Below, piece by piece: positions 33,790 through 42,117 of a stretch of DNA of 54,722 nucleotides. The stretch is from Bacteroidetes bacterium UBA4416 (lineage in GTDB: Bacteria > Bacteroidota > Bacteroidia > B-17B0 > Aurantibacillaceae), in the NCBI GenBank assembly GCA_002390745.1, contig DGQK01000063.1, positions 132,724 to 187,445 of the forward strand. The letters are read 5' to 3'. The position numbers and the translations under genes were made by a program. A model generated the notes under the pieces. It was not told the origin of the DNA. It searched no databases and saw only the letters and a list, made by a program, of their open reading frames with translations. Every line of letters starts with the position of its first letter. Positions within the stretch are counted from its first letter, which is position 1.

Positions 33790-35160
33790 ATGGCAGAGGC
33801 AAGTGATTGGGATTATGATTTTACACCGGAGGAATGGGCCGCCTGCATCAAGGTATTGGGAATTGTAAAAGACCACCCGGACGAAGTGCCCGACCTGGAC
33901 TTCATGAAGGGCCTGATTAGTAAGGTGTATAAAAATGCCCGCAGGGAACGCCGTAGAGAAACGGAAATTCAGCGCCGGCAGGAAGACCTTTCCACCAAAC
34001 AGCAAAGCTATATATTCCATTACCAGACCGGAAAGCCGGATGAGTATGCCATGCCGAATGAGGAAAGCCTGATCCTGAATAAATCAAGCGGCTGCTATGC
34101 CTGCGGCAAACGCTTTCATGAAGTGCATCCTTTCTACCACCGCCTTTGCCCCGAATGTGCGGCGCTTCAGCTTTCGAAACGGGAACAACGGGCCGACTTA
34201 AGAGGACGCATCGCCGTCGTCACAGGAGGTCGCATCAAGGTAGGCTTTGCTACCGCCCTGAAGTTGCTGCGCGATGGCGCTACCGTGGTGGTGACGACAC
34301 GCTTCCCGAATGATGCGCTGATGGCCTTTTCGCAGGAAAGCGATTACCATTCCTGGAAAGCGCGCCTGGAATTATATGGCCTGGATCTCCGCAACCTGAA
34401 GAGCATAGATGCTTTTGTAAGCTACCTCTCCGCTCGTTTCGACGCACTCGACATCCTGGTAAACAACGCCGCCCAAACGATCAAATACGACACCGCTTAT
34501 TACCGTCAATTGCTACACCGTGAGCAGGAAAGCGCGAAGCTCCCGGCTGCCGACCTTACACAAATCAAACATCCCTGCGAGCTATCGGAAGCGGGCGTAC
34601 TGGCGTTACTACCGGGAACAGAGGCCGGCGCCATCCTTAAAACAGACATCTTCAATCAGCCCCTGGATGACAGGCCCCATAACAGCTGGACAGCGACCTT
34701 ATCGGACGTGAGCACCGAAGAGCTGCTGGAAGTGAATGTGATCAACAACATCGCTCCCTTTATTTTAAACAGCCGCTTAAAAGCTTTGCTGGAAAAGTCT
34801 TCCTTCCCTACCCGCTTCATCATCAACGTGACTTCTTCCGAAGGGCAGTTTTCCTACAGCCGCAAAACGGTCTTTCATCCGCACACCAACATGACAAAGG
34901 CTGCGCTGAATATGATGACCCGCACCTCGGCCGATGATTTTGCCGGCTCTGGAATTTTGATGAACAGCGTAGATGTGGGCTGGGTATCGACCGGCAACCC
35001 GATTGAAAAAAAGGAAAGACTGGCGGAACAGGGCCATGTGATGCCACTCGACATTCACGACGCTGCTTCCAGGATCTACGACCCCATTGTCACGGCGCTG
35101 AATGCGGACATCAGGCTCTGGGGAAAATTATTTAAGAACTATAAAGTGGTGGATTGGTAA
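33790..35160 (+). CDS. zinc-ribbon SDR-like protein lacking the catalytic Tyr
   Basis: 456 residues. Residues 1-100 are helical and charged (KNARRERRRETEIQRRQED, residues 48-66). A four-Cys site, Cys102/105 (CYAC) and Cys120/123 (CPEC), probably binds zinc. From residue 138 there is an SDR Rossmann domain: VTGGRIKVGFATALKLL, VVTTRFPNDAL, DILVNNAAQT, and INVTSSEGQFS. The usual YxxxK is HTNMTK, with Lys370 kept and Thr366 in the Tyr position. I recognise this as a rare SDR subfamily with an HPHTNM-K motif. Classical dehydrogenase chemistry is unlikely. It starts 26 nt after tRNA-like RNA B, with no promoter of its own in that gap, so co-transcription with that RNA is plausible. Confidence 0.75.
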   Translation: MAEASDWDYDFTPEEWAACIKVLGIVKDHPDEVPDLDFMKGLISKVYKNARRERRRETEIQRRQEDLSTKQQSYIFHYQTGKPDEYAMPNEESLILNKSSGCYACGKRFHEVHPFYHRLCPECAALQLSKREQRADLRGRIAVVTGGRIKVGFATALKLLRDGATVVVTTRFPNDALMAFSQESDYHSWKARLELYGLDLRNLKSIDAFVSYLSARFDALDILVNNAAQTIKYDTAYYRQLLHREQESAKLPAADLTQIKHPCELSEAGVLALLPGTEAGAILKTDIFNQPLDDRPHNSWTATLSDVSTEELLEVNVINNIAPFILNSRLKALLEKSSFPTRFIINVTSSEGQFSYSRKTVFHPHTNMTKAALNMMTRTSADDFAGSGILMNSVDVGWVSTGNPIEKKERLAEQGHVMPLDIHDAASRIYDPIVTALNADIRLWGKLFKNYKVVDW

Positions 35161-35205
35161 GCATTCGCTATGCGAGGCCACTTCAACACTTAGCCTGATC
35201 CCATC

Positions 35206-35547
35206 ATGAAGTTTTCCAAAAAGATAGTTTCCCAAACTCCGCTCAGGCGCTTGTGGACAGATGCCGGGGAGGTAAATGCTTGCCGGCAAAGGTACCTGAA
35301 CAGGGCCGGACTACGGGCGCTTGTCGCACAACAGGCATTAACGTTTGTTATTGCTACGATTGGCAATAAGCTTCAATGGATACATGAGGATAGCTGCTAT
35401 GATTTCTGGAATGCAGACGTCGAGCGGCACATACCGGAAGAAGATGAGTTTTCGCTGGAGGATTTTCCGGGTCATTACACCTACGTGGCCAGCGAGTGGC
35501 TAGATGATACAGGCAAGCGTTTGATTTTACTGGAAACCTATCATTAA
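35206..35547 (+). CDS. small protein of unknown function
   Basis: A 113-residue protein: TPLRRLWTDAGEVNACRQRYL at the N-terminus, FVIATIGNKLQWI near residue 47, CYDFWNADVERHI near 64 and YTYVASEWLDDTG near 85. The spacing suggests a conserved compact fold with aromatic clusters. I cannot name the family. It follows the SDR-like gene by 45 nt in the same direction and may be co-transcribed with it. Confidence 0.6.
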   Translation: MKFSKKIVSQTPLRRLWTDAGEVNACRQRYLNRAGLRALVAQQALTFVIATIGNKLQWIHEDSCYDFWNADVERHIPEEDEFSLEDFPGHYTYVASEWLDDTGKRLILLETYH

Positions 35548-35596
35548 GCAGCAAGCTTCTGTGATTTAATCAACAACACCAGAGCGGTATATTTTT

Positions 35597-35690
35597 GAGC
35601 GCCCGTCGCGACGCATCGTGAAACTCTTTGCTCCAATTCCTGCCAAGAAGTGTCGCGGCGGGGGATTTACGCGGCGATCCCTGGCGCACA
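35597..35690. repeat. intergenic repeat with TTTCCGCTnCAATC boxes (degenerate copy 3)
   Basis: GCGCCCGTCGCGACGCATCG is followed by CTTTGCTCCAATTCCTGCC and later by GATTTACGCGGCGATCCC, corresponding to the two boxes of the copies at 23862 and 46046. It is the most decayed copy. The long plus-strand frame over it is not a gene. Confidence 0.45.
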
Positions 35691-35707
35691 TCGCGCGGAG
35701 TCATCCT

Positions 35708-36067
35708 TTACGCGCGCCGGTCGATAAACCGGGCAAGCGCTCTTTGTTTGCTTCGTGCTTTATAAAACACATTAAGCTCGGGATCAGCGGCGATATGCCG
35801 GATGATCTCATCGTCGAGGCTGCCGGCCAGGCTTTCGCCATCGTTCCGGTTGATGAGCTTATAATAAAGCAAGGCGCTGGCTTCGGTCTTATACATCATC
35901 ATCGAAAAGTAAAGGTGCCGGCCATCGGCATGCGTGATGTTCTCCAGCACATAGTGCGTGTAGTCGTCGGCCAGGAGCTTTTGAAGCTGTGCCGTATCGA
36001 AGCGGCTGAGGCCGAGTTGTTTGAATTCAGGCGTTTGTTCGTAAGCAACCAGTTTTATATTTACCAT
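35708..36067 (-). CDS. unknown small protein
   Basis: A 119-residue soluble protein (MVNIKLVAYEQTPEF, LYFSMMMYKTEASALLYYKLI, DPELNVFYKARSKQRALARF). I do not recognise it. The start at 36067 is supported by a TATGTTTG box (36094 to 36087, minus), an exact -7 match 20 nt upstream. The C-terminus is basic. It is convergent with the 113-aa gene. Confidence 0.55.
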   Translation of the reverse strand: MVNIKLVAYEQTPEFKQLGLSRFDTAQLQKLLADDYTHYVLENITHADGRHLYFSMMMYKTEASALLYYKLINRNDGESLAGSLDDEIIRHIAADPELNVFYKARSKQRALARFIDRRA

Positions 36068-36086
36068 GCGTGTGTGTTCTGTTGTG

Positions 36087-36094
36087 CAAACATA
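36087..36094 (-). promoter_or_regulatory. putative -7 box for the 119-aa gene
   Basis: Minus-strand TATGTTTG, an exact TAnnTTTG match, placed so that transcription would start just before the ATG at 36067. A TTTG lies further upstream on the minus strand but at a short spacing. Confidence 0.4.
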
Positions 36095-36133
36095 AGCCGC
36101 AAAAACACCAAATAAAAGAAATTGCAGATTTTG

Positions 36134-36343
36134 CTACAATCTATAGCAAGCCATCGCCGTTTTTCCGGGGACTACAGCCGGGGAAAGTTTGGCAATATAT
36201 GTCGGCTCCTGCACGATTTCCGGCCTGGCATGTTTTTTTTCGTAGCAGGTTTGCAGCAACAGGAAGCAGAGGCAGATGGCTGCTAACAGGACAGGCTTCA
36301 CCAGAGCCTGAGAATCTTTCATCGTCGTGTTATCGGAATTCAT
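36134..36343 (-). CDS. possible small lipoprotein
   Basis: From the ATG at 36343 the frame gives a 69-residue peptide: MNSDNTTMKDSQALVK, a hydrophobic stretch and a lipobox-like LLLQTC, then a short basic tail. It could be a small lipoprotein or a decayed gene. No family is recognised and there is no close promoter. Low confidence. Confidence 0.3.
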   Translation of the reverse strand: MNSDNTTMKDSQALVKPVLLAAICLCFLLLQTCYEKKHARPEIVQEPTYIAKLSPAVVPGKTAMACYRL

Positions 36344-36451
36344 GAGTAACAAGGTTATCTGCCTCAAAGTTACAGCATACAGTAAGGCTTGTAAATAGAT
36401 AAAACTATCTGATTTGATCCACGAAAAACTACGCCCTTTCAGAAGAGCGGC

Positions 36452-36482
36452 TTGCCTGTAGCATTTAAAAGAGCTATCTTCG
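36452..36482 (+). promoter_or_regulatory. putative promoter of the 36506 gene
   Basis: A TTG at 36452-36454 is followed, 20 nt later, by TATCTTCG at 36475-36482, one mismatch from TAnnTTTG. It places the start of transcription before the ATG at 36506 and excludes the longer frame from 36452. Confidence 0.35.
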
Positions 36483-36505
36483 GAAAGTATTTTATAATAA
36501 CGGTG

Positions 36506-37429
36506 ATGCTTTTCAGACTGTGGCGATGGCTGCAATTACTCCCATACAGGATGCGTCCGCGACCTACGAACAAACGCTTACAAAAATTAGTTGCAGGCGC
36601 TGACCGCATCGTAATTAAAAAGGGCGGCGTGCGGGAGTGTAAGGCAATACATGACCTTGTCGCTCTAAGCATTACCGACCCTGCCGACGTAAACGAGCTT
36701 TCCGAACTCCTGAAAATTCACGAGCCGAAGCAATGGTCGCATTGTATGTGTCGTGGCGATTACGCCATTGAGTTTTACACAGGGCAACTGATGCTCGCTA
36801 CATTTAGCCTGCATCACGGCCATTCGATCCGTTACGACAAATGGTATGGCGATGCTGACCTTGCCAAAGCAGATGCACTCCTGCAATTCCTGGCAGAAAA
36901 AGGCCTTCGGGCACCACTCGAAGAGAAGCTGGAAGATGAATCCAGACACAACGCGTATGAAGCGCAACAGCGCACATGGCTCGACATTGCACCGGCATGC
37001 TTTGCCGGGTACGTCAATAATGGCTTCACTCCTTTTCCGCTCGATCACATAGAACGGGAGCTGGAAAAGGAAATTCCGGACTTGAATGAACGCATCATCC
37101 GGCTGCTCAGAACTTACGCCTGCTCCGAAAAGCTCTGGAGCGGCTACCCATCCTACGAAGGCCTGACGTATAAAATCCTCAGACAGAACTACATTGAACA
37201 CATCATCGGTGCCTACCTGGCATCTGACAGGAATTACAATATCCGCAAAGGACTGGGACGCTTTTTATGCGATTTTGATTCCCTGAAACGAAAAACGGAC
37301 TTTATGAGGCAGACTCCCACAAGCGTTCTCGACGAGCTACAGGCTTGCTTTGAGACGCTAAGCGACGAGGAAGGAACAAGGCGCATAGCCTTGCTCCGTC
37401 GGGCAAAAGAACTACAACACGGTATTTAA
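36506..37429 (+). CDS. unknown protein, first gene of the GNAT/ADP-ribosylglycohydrolase operon
   Basis: About 307 residues (MLFRLWRWLQLLPYRMRPRP start). Landmarks: HEPKQWSHCMCRGDYAIEFY near residue 72, GLRAPLEEKLEDESR near 133, CFAGYVNNGFTPFPLDHI near 167. The two cysteines of HCMC could bind metal. No family is recognised. The frame is open from 36452, but the promoter-like TTG-N20-TATCTTCG argues for the ATG at 36506. The GNAT gene follows after 21 nt. Confidence 0.6.
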   Translation: MLFRLWRWLQLLPYRMRPRPTNKRLQKLVAGADRIVIKKGGVRECKAIHDLVALSITDPADVNELSELLKIHEPKQWSHCMCRGDYAIEFYTGQLMLATFSLHHGHSIRYDKWYGDADLAKADALLQFLAEKGLRAPLEEKLEDESRHNAYEAQQRTWLDIAPACFAGYVNNGFTPFPLDHIERELEKEIPDLNERIIRLLRTYACSEKLWSGYPSYEGLTYKILRQNYIEHIIGAYLASDRNYNIRKGLGRFLCDFDSLKRKTDFMRQTPTSVLDELQACFETLSDEEGTRRIALLRRAKELQHGI

Positions 37430-37450
37430 AAAAACAATATTTCACGAACC

Positions 37451-38044
37451 ATGGCCTCAGGAACGTTTTTCCATACACCTACCCCGATCCCCTTTGAAAG
37501 CATAGAAACAGAGCGCCTCATCCTGCGAAAACTCACACCTGAGCTTTACCATCAGATCTTCGACACGCTCCCGGACACAGACATCATGACTGTATTGGAC
37601 CTGGCGGATGCCGAAGCCCTGGAAAAAGAAAAACTGAAATACCGCAAGGGCCTTTCCACCCACAACCGTTCCTTCGTCAATTTCCAGCTCCTCGATAAAG
37701 CGAGCCATCAGATCCTCGGGGCCTGCGGCTTTCATACCTGGTACACCGAGCATGCCCGTGCGGAGATCGGCTATGCGCTCCACAGCGAAGAACCTAAAGC
37801 AAAAGGCCTCATGTCGGAAGCCATGAAGGCGGTATTGCACTATGGCTTCGAACACATGCAACTCAACCGCGTGGAAGCTTTCATTGGTCCGGCCAATATC
37901 CCTTCCCTGAAACTTGTGGCAAAATTCGGTTTCACCGGGGAAGGGCGCCTGAGAGGGCATTACTGTAAAAAAGGAATCATCGAAGACTCCCTCGTATTCG
38001 GTTTATTGAGGGAGGAGTATGAAACAAACACACCTGACAATTAA
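37451..38044 (+). CDS. GNAT N-acetyltransferase, RimJ/RimL type
   Basis: A 197-residue acetyltransferase. ETERLILRKLTPELY at the start, then GACGFHTWYTEHARAEIGYAL near residue 95 (the catalytic strand) and GLMSEAMKAVLHYGFEHM near 115, the acetyl-CoA-binding loop in the usual order, with NVPSLKLVAKFGF-type ending (NIPSLKLVAKFGFTGEG). The substrate could be a ribosomal protein, another protein N-terminus or an antibiotic. It is followed after 5 nt by an ADP-ribosylglycohydrolase gene. Confidence 0.85.
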   Translation: MASGTFFHTPTPIPFESIETERLILRKLTPELYHQIFDTLPDTDIMTVLDLADAEALEKEKLKYRKGLSTHNRSFVNFQLLDKASHQILGACGFHTWYTEHARAEIGYALHSEEPKAKGLMSEAMKAVLHYGFEHMQLNRVEAFIGPANIPSLKLVAKFGFTGEGRLRGHYCKKGIIEDSLVFGLLREEYETNTPDN

Positions 38045-38049
38045 ACCAC

Positions 38050-38985
38050 ATGAACCACACAGAGCGCATAGTTTTAGCCAGGCAATCCCTGCTCGGCGTT
38101 TCCATCGGGGATGCCTTTGGCGACAGTTTTTTCGGGGATGAGGATGCTATCCTTGAGCGGATTGCTACCCGCAGCATCCCGGACACCCGCTGGGAATTTA
38201 CCGACGATACCGTTATGTCCATTTCTGTATGTGAAGAACTCGAAGCACAGGGCGACATCAACCAGGAACAACTGGTGAAACGCTTCATTGCCTGCCACGA
38301 CCTCGACCCCAGACGCGGCTACGGCGCCACCTTACGGCGGGTGCTTCGCGAGATCGCCGAAGGAGAAGACTGGCAAACAGTGTCTGCCCGGGTCTTCGAA
38401 GGCCAGGGATCGATGGGCAACGGAGCGGCGATGAGGGTATGCCCCATCGGTGCATATCATTACGACAACTTACAACAAGTGAAAGCACTCGCCGCAAAAT
38501 CGGCAGAGGTAACTCACGCCCACCCGGAAGCCATTGCAGGGGCCATAGCCGTAGCGGTTGCCACGGCGATTGCCACAGGCATGAAGCTCGGCGGAAAGAG
38601 CCTGAGCCCCGGGGAGTTTACCGATGCTATCCTCACACAATTACCGGAGAGCGATACCACCTCCCGCATTGCCAAAGCCAAAACACTGCCCTACTCCTAC
38701 CATACCGAAACCCTGAAAAAAGTCTTGGGCAATGGCGTGAACATGACCGCACAGGACACCGTTCCTTTTGTGATCTGGTGCGCCTCCCATCACTTAAACC
38801 ATTTTGAAGAAGCGCTCTGGAAAGCAGTTTCCATCCTCGGCGACCGGGACACCATCTGCGCCATGGTGGGCGGTATCACGATGATGTCGGCCCCGGGCAA
38901 CAGCGTACCCAAAGCCTGGTCAGAGGCAGTGGAAGATGTAGGGAATAGCATCTTTAGAACTAACGCCGGCAATCCTTCCTTGTAA
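38050..38985 (+). CDS. ADP-ribosylglycohydrolase (DraG/ARH type)
   Basis: Removes ADP-ribose from proteins or nucleic acids using two Mg ions. The 311 residues show GDAFGDSFFGDE near 19, the first metal site EFTDDTVM near 48, GSMGNGAAMRV near 120, THAHPEAIAG near 155, and the second metal site GDRDTICAMVGGI near 274. All key acidic residues are present, so it should be active. The ADP-ribosylated target is unknown and no ADP-ribosyltransferase is visible in the window. It is operonic with the GNAT gene. Confidence 0.88.
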   Translation: MNHTERIVLARQSLLGVSIGDAFGDSFFGDEDAILERIATRSIPDTRWEFTDDTVMSISVCEELEAQGDINQEQLVKRFIACHDLDPRRGYGATLRRVLREIAEGEDWQTVSARVFEGQGSMGNGAAMRVCPIGAYHYDNLQQVKALAAKSAEVTHAHPEAIAGAIAVAVATAIATGMKLGGKSLSPGEFTDAILTQLPESDTTSRIAKAKTLPYSYHTETLKKVLGNGVNMTAQDTVPFVIWCASHHLNHFEEALWKAVSILGDRDTICAMVGGITMMSAPGNSVPKAWSEAVEDVGNSIFRTNAGNPSL

Positions 38986-39126
38986 AAGCTAATCCCAAAA
39001 ACGGTCATCATAAACTTGTCATAGGATTTATGTATTTTCAATGGGATCCGTTCTCATCTTTGCGCTTTACCTTTTGGATCATACTCACGTTTTTTCTTAT
39101 CTTCATCGTTTACCTTTATAAAGCAC

Positions 39127-40203
39127 ATGTCCGATATTACGTCCTTCGATATCCTGGATGAGGAGATCCAAAATACCGGCGGCAAAGCCCGGGTATTGCA
39201 AGCCCTATGGGACGGCGACACCGGCGGCTGGTACCTGACCTTTTCGCTCTATGCAGAGAACCCTTCCGTTTCAGGAGACCTCGTCTGGTATTACCTCGGG
39301 CGCGTACACTCGGATGGCGATCAGACGACAGAAGCCTTTGCCAAAGAGCTGGCCGCCAAAGCCGTGAACAAGTACGGCCTGGAATTTTATTTTCCCTCTC
39401 CGGATGATGCCGACGATGACTGCCCCGACTGGAAGGAGCGCGACAAAGCTATTTCCTGTGCCGGCTGCGGGAAGCTCATCCTTCCCGACCGGGACACCAC
39501 GCTGCCGAAAGAGATCTGCTATCCTTGCTACCGGGAGCGGGAACGCAACCAGGCGCTCATCGACGACGAACTACAGGAATACGGAGTGAGCCTGTACCGC
39601 TGCAAAGGCCGGAAATACCAGGGCATGAGGTCCTGCGGCTATATGGAGGACTTTGCCATGTTTCCTTACATCAGCGAGGCCCTAAAGCGGAAGATCGGAA
39701 CAGAGGGTGTCACCGTATTGACCATTGAAAAGAATGAGCTGCAGAGCCTGTCGCAAAAACTGGAAGCGCGCCTGGATGTACTGGCGCCTCTGTATAAGAA
39801 AGCAGCGCCACATGATCGCAATGGCAAGGTCATCAGCATGTTCCGCGATCAGAGCTATAAGGGAAAACGTTACACACTCGACAGCTACCGCGACCCCGTG
39901 CATGAGGAAATGGCAGAACTGCTCTATTCTTATAATACCACACAGGAAGTGATCAGGGAAAAGGGCTGTTTTAAATTCTTCATCAAAGCAAAGGGCTATA
40001 GCTACCGCGACGATGCCTTCATGCGCTTTATACACCATACCTGCAAAGGCCGCGCTACGATTAACCGCATGCACGAACATTACAAAAAGCTCCTGAGCAG
40101 GGAACAAGTGCTTTCCACGCTCGAAAAGCTGGAGCGCTTTGGCTGCATCAGCATCAAAGATGATTTGATTACGATGACTCACCTGGGGAAATATGCGGTG
40201 TAA
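39127..40203 (+). CDS. unknown zinc-finger protein
   Basis: 358 residues. Near residues 113-136 CAGCGK and CYPCY form a four-Cys zinc site. The central part is rich in Arg and Tyr and the C-terminal 100 residues look helical with a winged-helix-like end (SREQVLSTLEKLERFGCISIKDDL). I do not recognise the family. A TACCTTTA box at 39111 lies 8 nt before the ATG. The preceding gene ends 141 nt upstream. It may be regulatory or nucleic-acid-linked, by inference from the zinc site and helical end. Confidence 0.6.
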   Translation: MSDITSFDILDEEIQNTGGKARVLQALWDGDTGGWYLTFSLYAENPSVSGDLVWYYLGRVHSDGDQTTEAFAKELAAKAVNKYGLEFYFPSPDDADDDCPDWKERDKAISCAGCGKLILPDRDTTLPKEICYPCYRERERNQALIDDELQEYGVSLYRCKGRKYQGMRSCGYMEDFAMFPYISEALKRKIGTEGVTVLTIEKNELQSLSQKLEARLDVLAPLYKKAAPHDRNGKVISMFRDQSYKGKRYTLDSYRDPVHEEMAELLYSYNTTQEVIREKGCFKFFIKAKGYSYRDDAFMRFIHHTCKGRATINRMHEHYKKLLSREQVLSTLEKLERFGCISIKDDLITMTHLGKYAV

Positions 40204-40257
40204 AGAGACTAAAAAGTGTATCACTCCAGCTTCGGTACATATATCTCCTTTTTTTCT

Positions 40258-40379
40258 TACCTTTACGCGCACAAAACACTTACGTCCACATGTAGCACTT
40301 TCTTTCTTTTTTAAATAAACCGATCGCGTCGCCTCCCGGCGGCCTGTTTTTTATTTACCTCTTCAAAGAAAGATTCACC
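40258..40379 (+). promoter_or_regulatory. attenuator-like leader of the ABC-F gene
   Basis: A TACCTTTA box (40258-40265) would start a leader of about 110 nt. It contains an ATG-TAG start-stop pair at 40290-40295, a CTTTCTTTCTTTTTT pyrimidine run at 40298-40312, and a hairpin GTCGCC/GGCGGC (40328-40333/40338-40343) followed by TTTTTT at 40347. The run could pair with AAAGAAAG (40365-40372) just before the start codon. This resembles the ribosome-sensing leaders of antibiotic-resistance ABC-F genes. No experiment supports it. Confidence 0.4.
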
Positions 40380-41981
40380 ATGCTTAGCATACACAACCTG
40401 GCATATACCCATGCCAATAAAGAGCTGCTGTTCTCCGGGATCAGCCTCAACATCAACACACGCGACAAAGCAGCCCTCGTGGGCAACAACGGCAGCGGAA
40501 AATCCAGCCTGCTGAAACTGATGGCCGGCCTGGCGGAGCCATCGGAAGGGAGTATTGCGCGCAGCACATCGCCTTACTATATTCCGCAGCTGTTCGGGCA
40601 GTACAACCACCTGACAGTGGCACAGGCCCTTGGCATCGACGGCCCCTTAAAAGCGCTGTCCGAAATTCTCGGTGGCCATGCCAGCGAAAGCAACCTCACT
40701 GTCCTGAACAACGACTGGACCCTCGAAGAGCGTTGCCGGGAAGCCCTTATCCATTGGGGGCTGGAAGACATCGATTTGCAACAACCCATGAACAGCCTCA
40801 GCGGCGGACAAAAAACCAGAGTTTTCCTCGCCGGCACCGACATCCACCGGCCGGAGCTGATCCTCCTCGATGAACCCAGTAACCATCTGGATGCCGCCGG
40901 CAGAGCGCAACTCTATGCATGGATCCGCCACAGTAAAGCTACACTGCTGGTGGTGAGCCACGACCGCGAGTTGCTGAACCTCGTTAATACGGTGTACGAA
41001 CTGAGCGAACGAGGGATCCGAACCTATGGCGGCAATTATGAATTTTACGCCGCACAAAAGCAGCAGGAAAACAAAGCCCGGCACGAAGAGATCCAGGACG
41101 CGGAGAAAGCCCTGCGGAAAGCAAGAGAGGTGCAGCGCGATACCGCCGAAAGGCGCCAACGGCTGGATGCCCGCGGGAAGCAGAAGCAGGAGAAAGCCGG
41201 GCTGCCGACCATCTCCATGAACACCCTGCGCAACCAGGCAGAGAAAAGCACAGCAAAGTTGAAAAATGTTCACTCAGAAAAGATGAACGCCATGTCGCAG
41301 GAGCTCAGGGAACTTCGTGACAAGCTGCCCGGGATGGAACAGATGCACTTCGGTTTCGATCCTTCCAACCTGCACAAAGGCAAAGTACTCGTGAGCGCAC
41401 ACGAGATCAACGACAGCTACGGGCAGAAGCTGCTCTGGCCCGAAAACCAAAGCTTCCATATTCTTAGTGGCGAGCGCATTGCCGTCCGCGGTGCGAATGG
41501 CTCCGGAAAATCAACGCTCATCAAACTGATCCTGGGAGAGCGGGAGCCTGTTACGGGCGCGCTTCAGCGGGCCGACTGCAAAGCGGTGTACATCGACCAG
41601 GATTACTCGCTCCTGCAGCCTGAACTGGCGGTGTACCAACAGGCACAACAGTTCAACCATACGGGCTTGCAGGAACATGAGATCAAGCTCCGCCTGGCAC
41701 GCTTCCTTTTTCAGCCCGGCGACTGGGATAAAGCCTGTGGTGTTCTGAGCGGTGGCGAGCGCATGCGCCTCGTCCTTTGCTGCCTCACCATCGGCGAAAC
41801 TGCGCCGGACATGATCGTCCTCGACGAACCGACCAACAACCTCGATCTTCAGAATTTACAGATCCTGGCAGCAGCCCTCAATGAATACCAAGGAACACTC
41901 CTCGTAGTATCTCACGACGCTTACTTTCTAAAAGAGATTGGCGTGGAGAAAGAGATCGTATTGAGAAATGAAGCCGAATGA
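40380..41981 (+). CDS. ABC-F ATPase (ribosome-associated or antibiotic-resistance type)
   Basis: 533 residues with two ABC domains and no membrane segment. Walker A1 GNNGSGKSS near residue 36, signature LSGGQK, Walker B1 LILLDEPSNHLD; Walker A2 GANGSGKST near 373, signature LSGGER, Walker B2 MIVLDEPTNNLD. Between them is a charged linker (KARHEEIQDAEKALRKAREV) of the P-site tRNA interaction motif type. ABC-F proteins bind the ribosomal E site and relieve stalls, and some protect against antibiotics. Subfamily cannot be fixed; the leader at 40258-40379 hints at induction. Confidence 0.9.
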   Translation: MLSIHNLAYTHANKELLFSGISLNINTRDKAALVGNNGSGKSSLLKLMAGLAEPSEGSIARSTSPYYIPQLFGQYNHLTVAQALGIDGPLKALSEILGGHASESNLTVLNNDWTLEERCREALIHWGLEDIDLQQPMNSLSGGQKTRVFLAGTDIHRPELILLDEPSNHLDAAGRAQLYAWIRHSKATLLVVSHDRELLNLVNTVYELSERGIRTYGGNYEFYAAQKQQENKARHEEIQDAEKALRKAREVQRDTAERRQRLDARGKQKQEKAGLPTISMNTLRNQAEKSTAKLKNVHSEKMNAMSQELRELRDKLPGMEQMHFGFDPSNLHKGKVLVSAHEINDSYGQKLLWPENQSFHILSGERIAVRGANGSGKSTLIKLILGEREPVTGALQRADCKAVYIDQDYSLLQPELAVYQQAQQFNHTGLQEHEIKLRLARFLFQPGDWDKACGVLSGGERMRLVLCCLTIGETAPDMIVLDEPTNNLDLQNLQILAAALNEYQGTLLVVSHDAYFLKEIGVEKEIVLRNEAE

Positions 41982-42117
41982 TATGTTTCCAAGGCTTCCA
42001 GCAGAAACAAAAAAATGCTATTTTTAGAATCGTTATTAAACACGCCTCTCCATAAAGAAAAAAGGTAAAAAATAACCGGCAATTAGTTATTGTAGTTAGT
42101 ATCAAATCTTAGCGCTT

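Noticed and set aside
35618..36115. 165-aa plus-strand ORF
   Set aside because: It crosses the degenerate intergenic repeat and the antisense of the 119-aa gene, which has its own promoter box.
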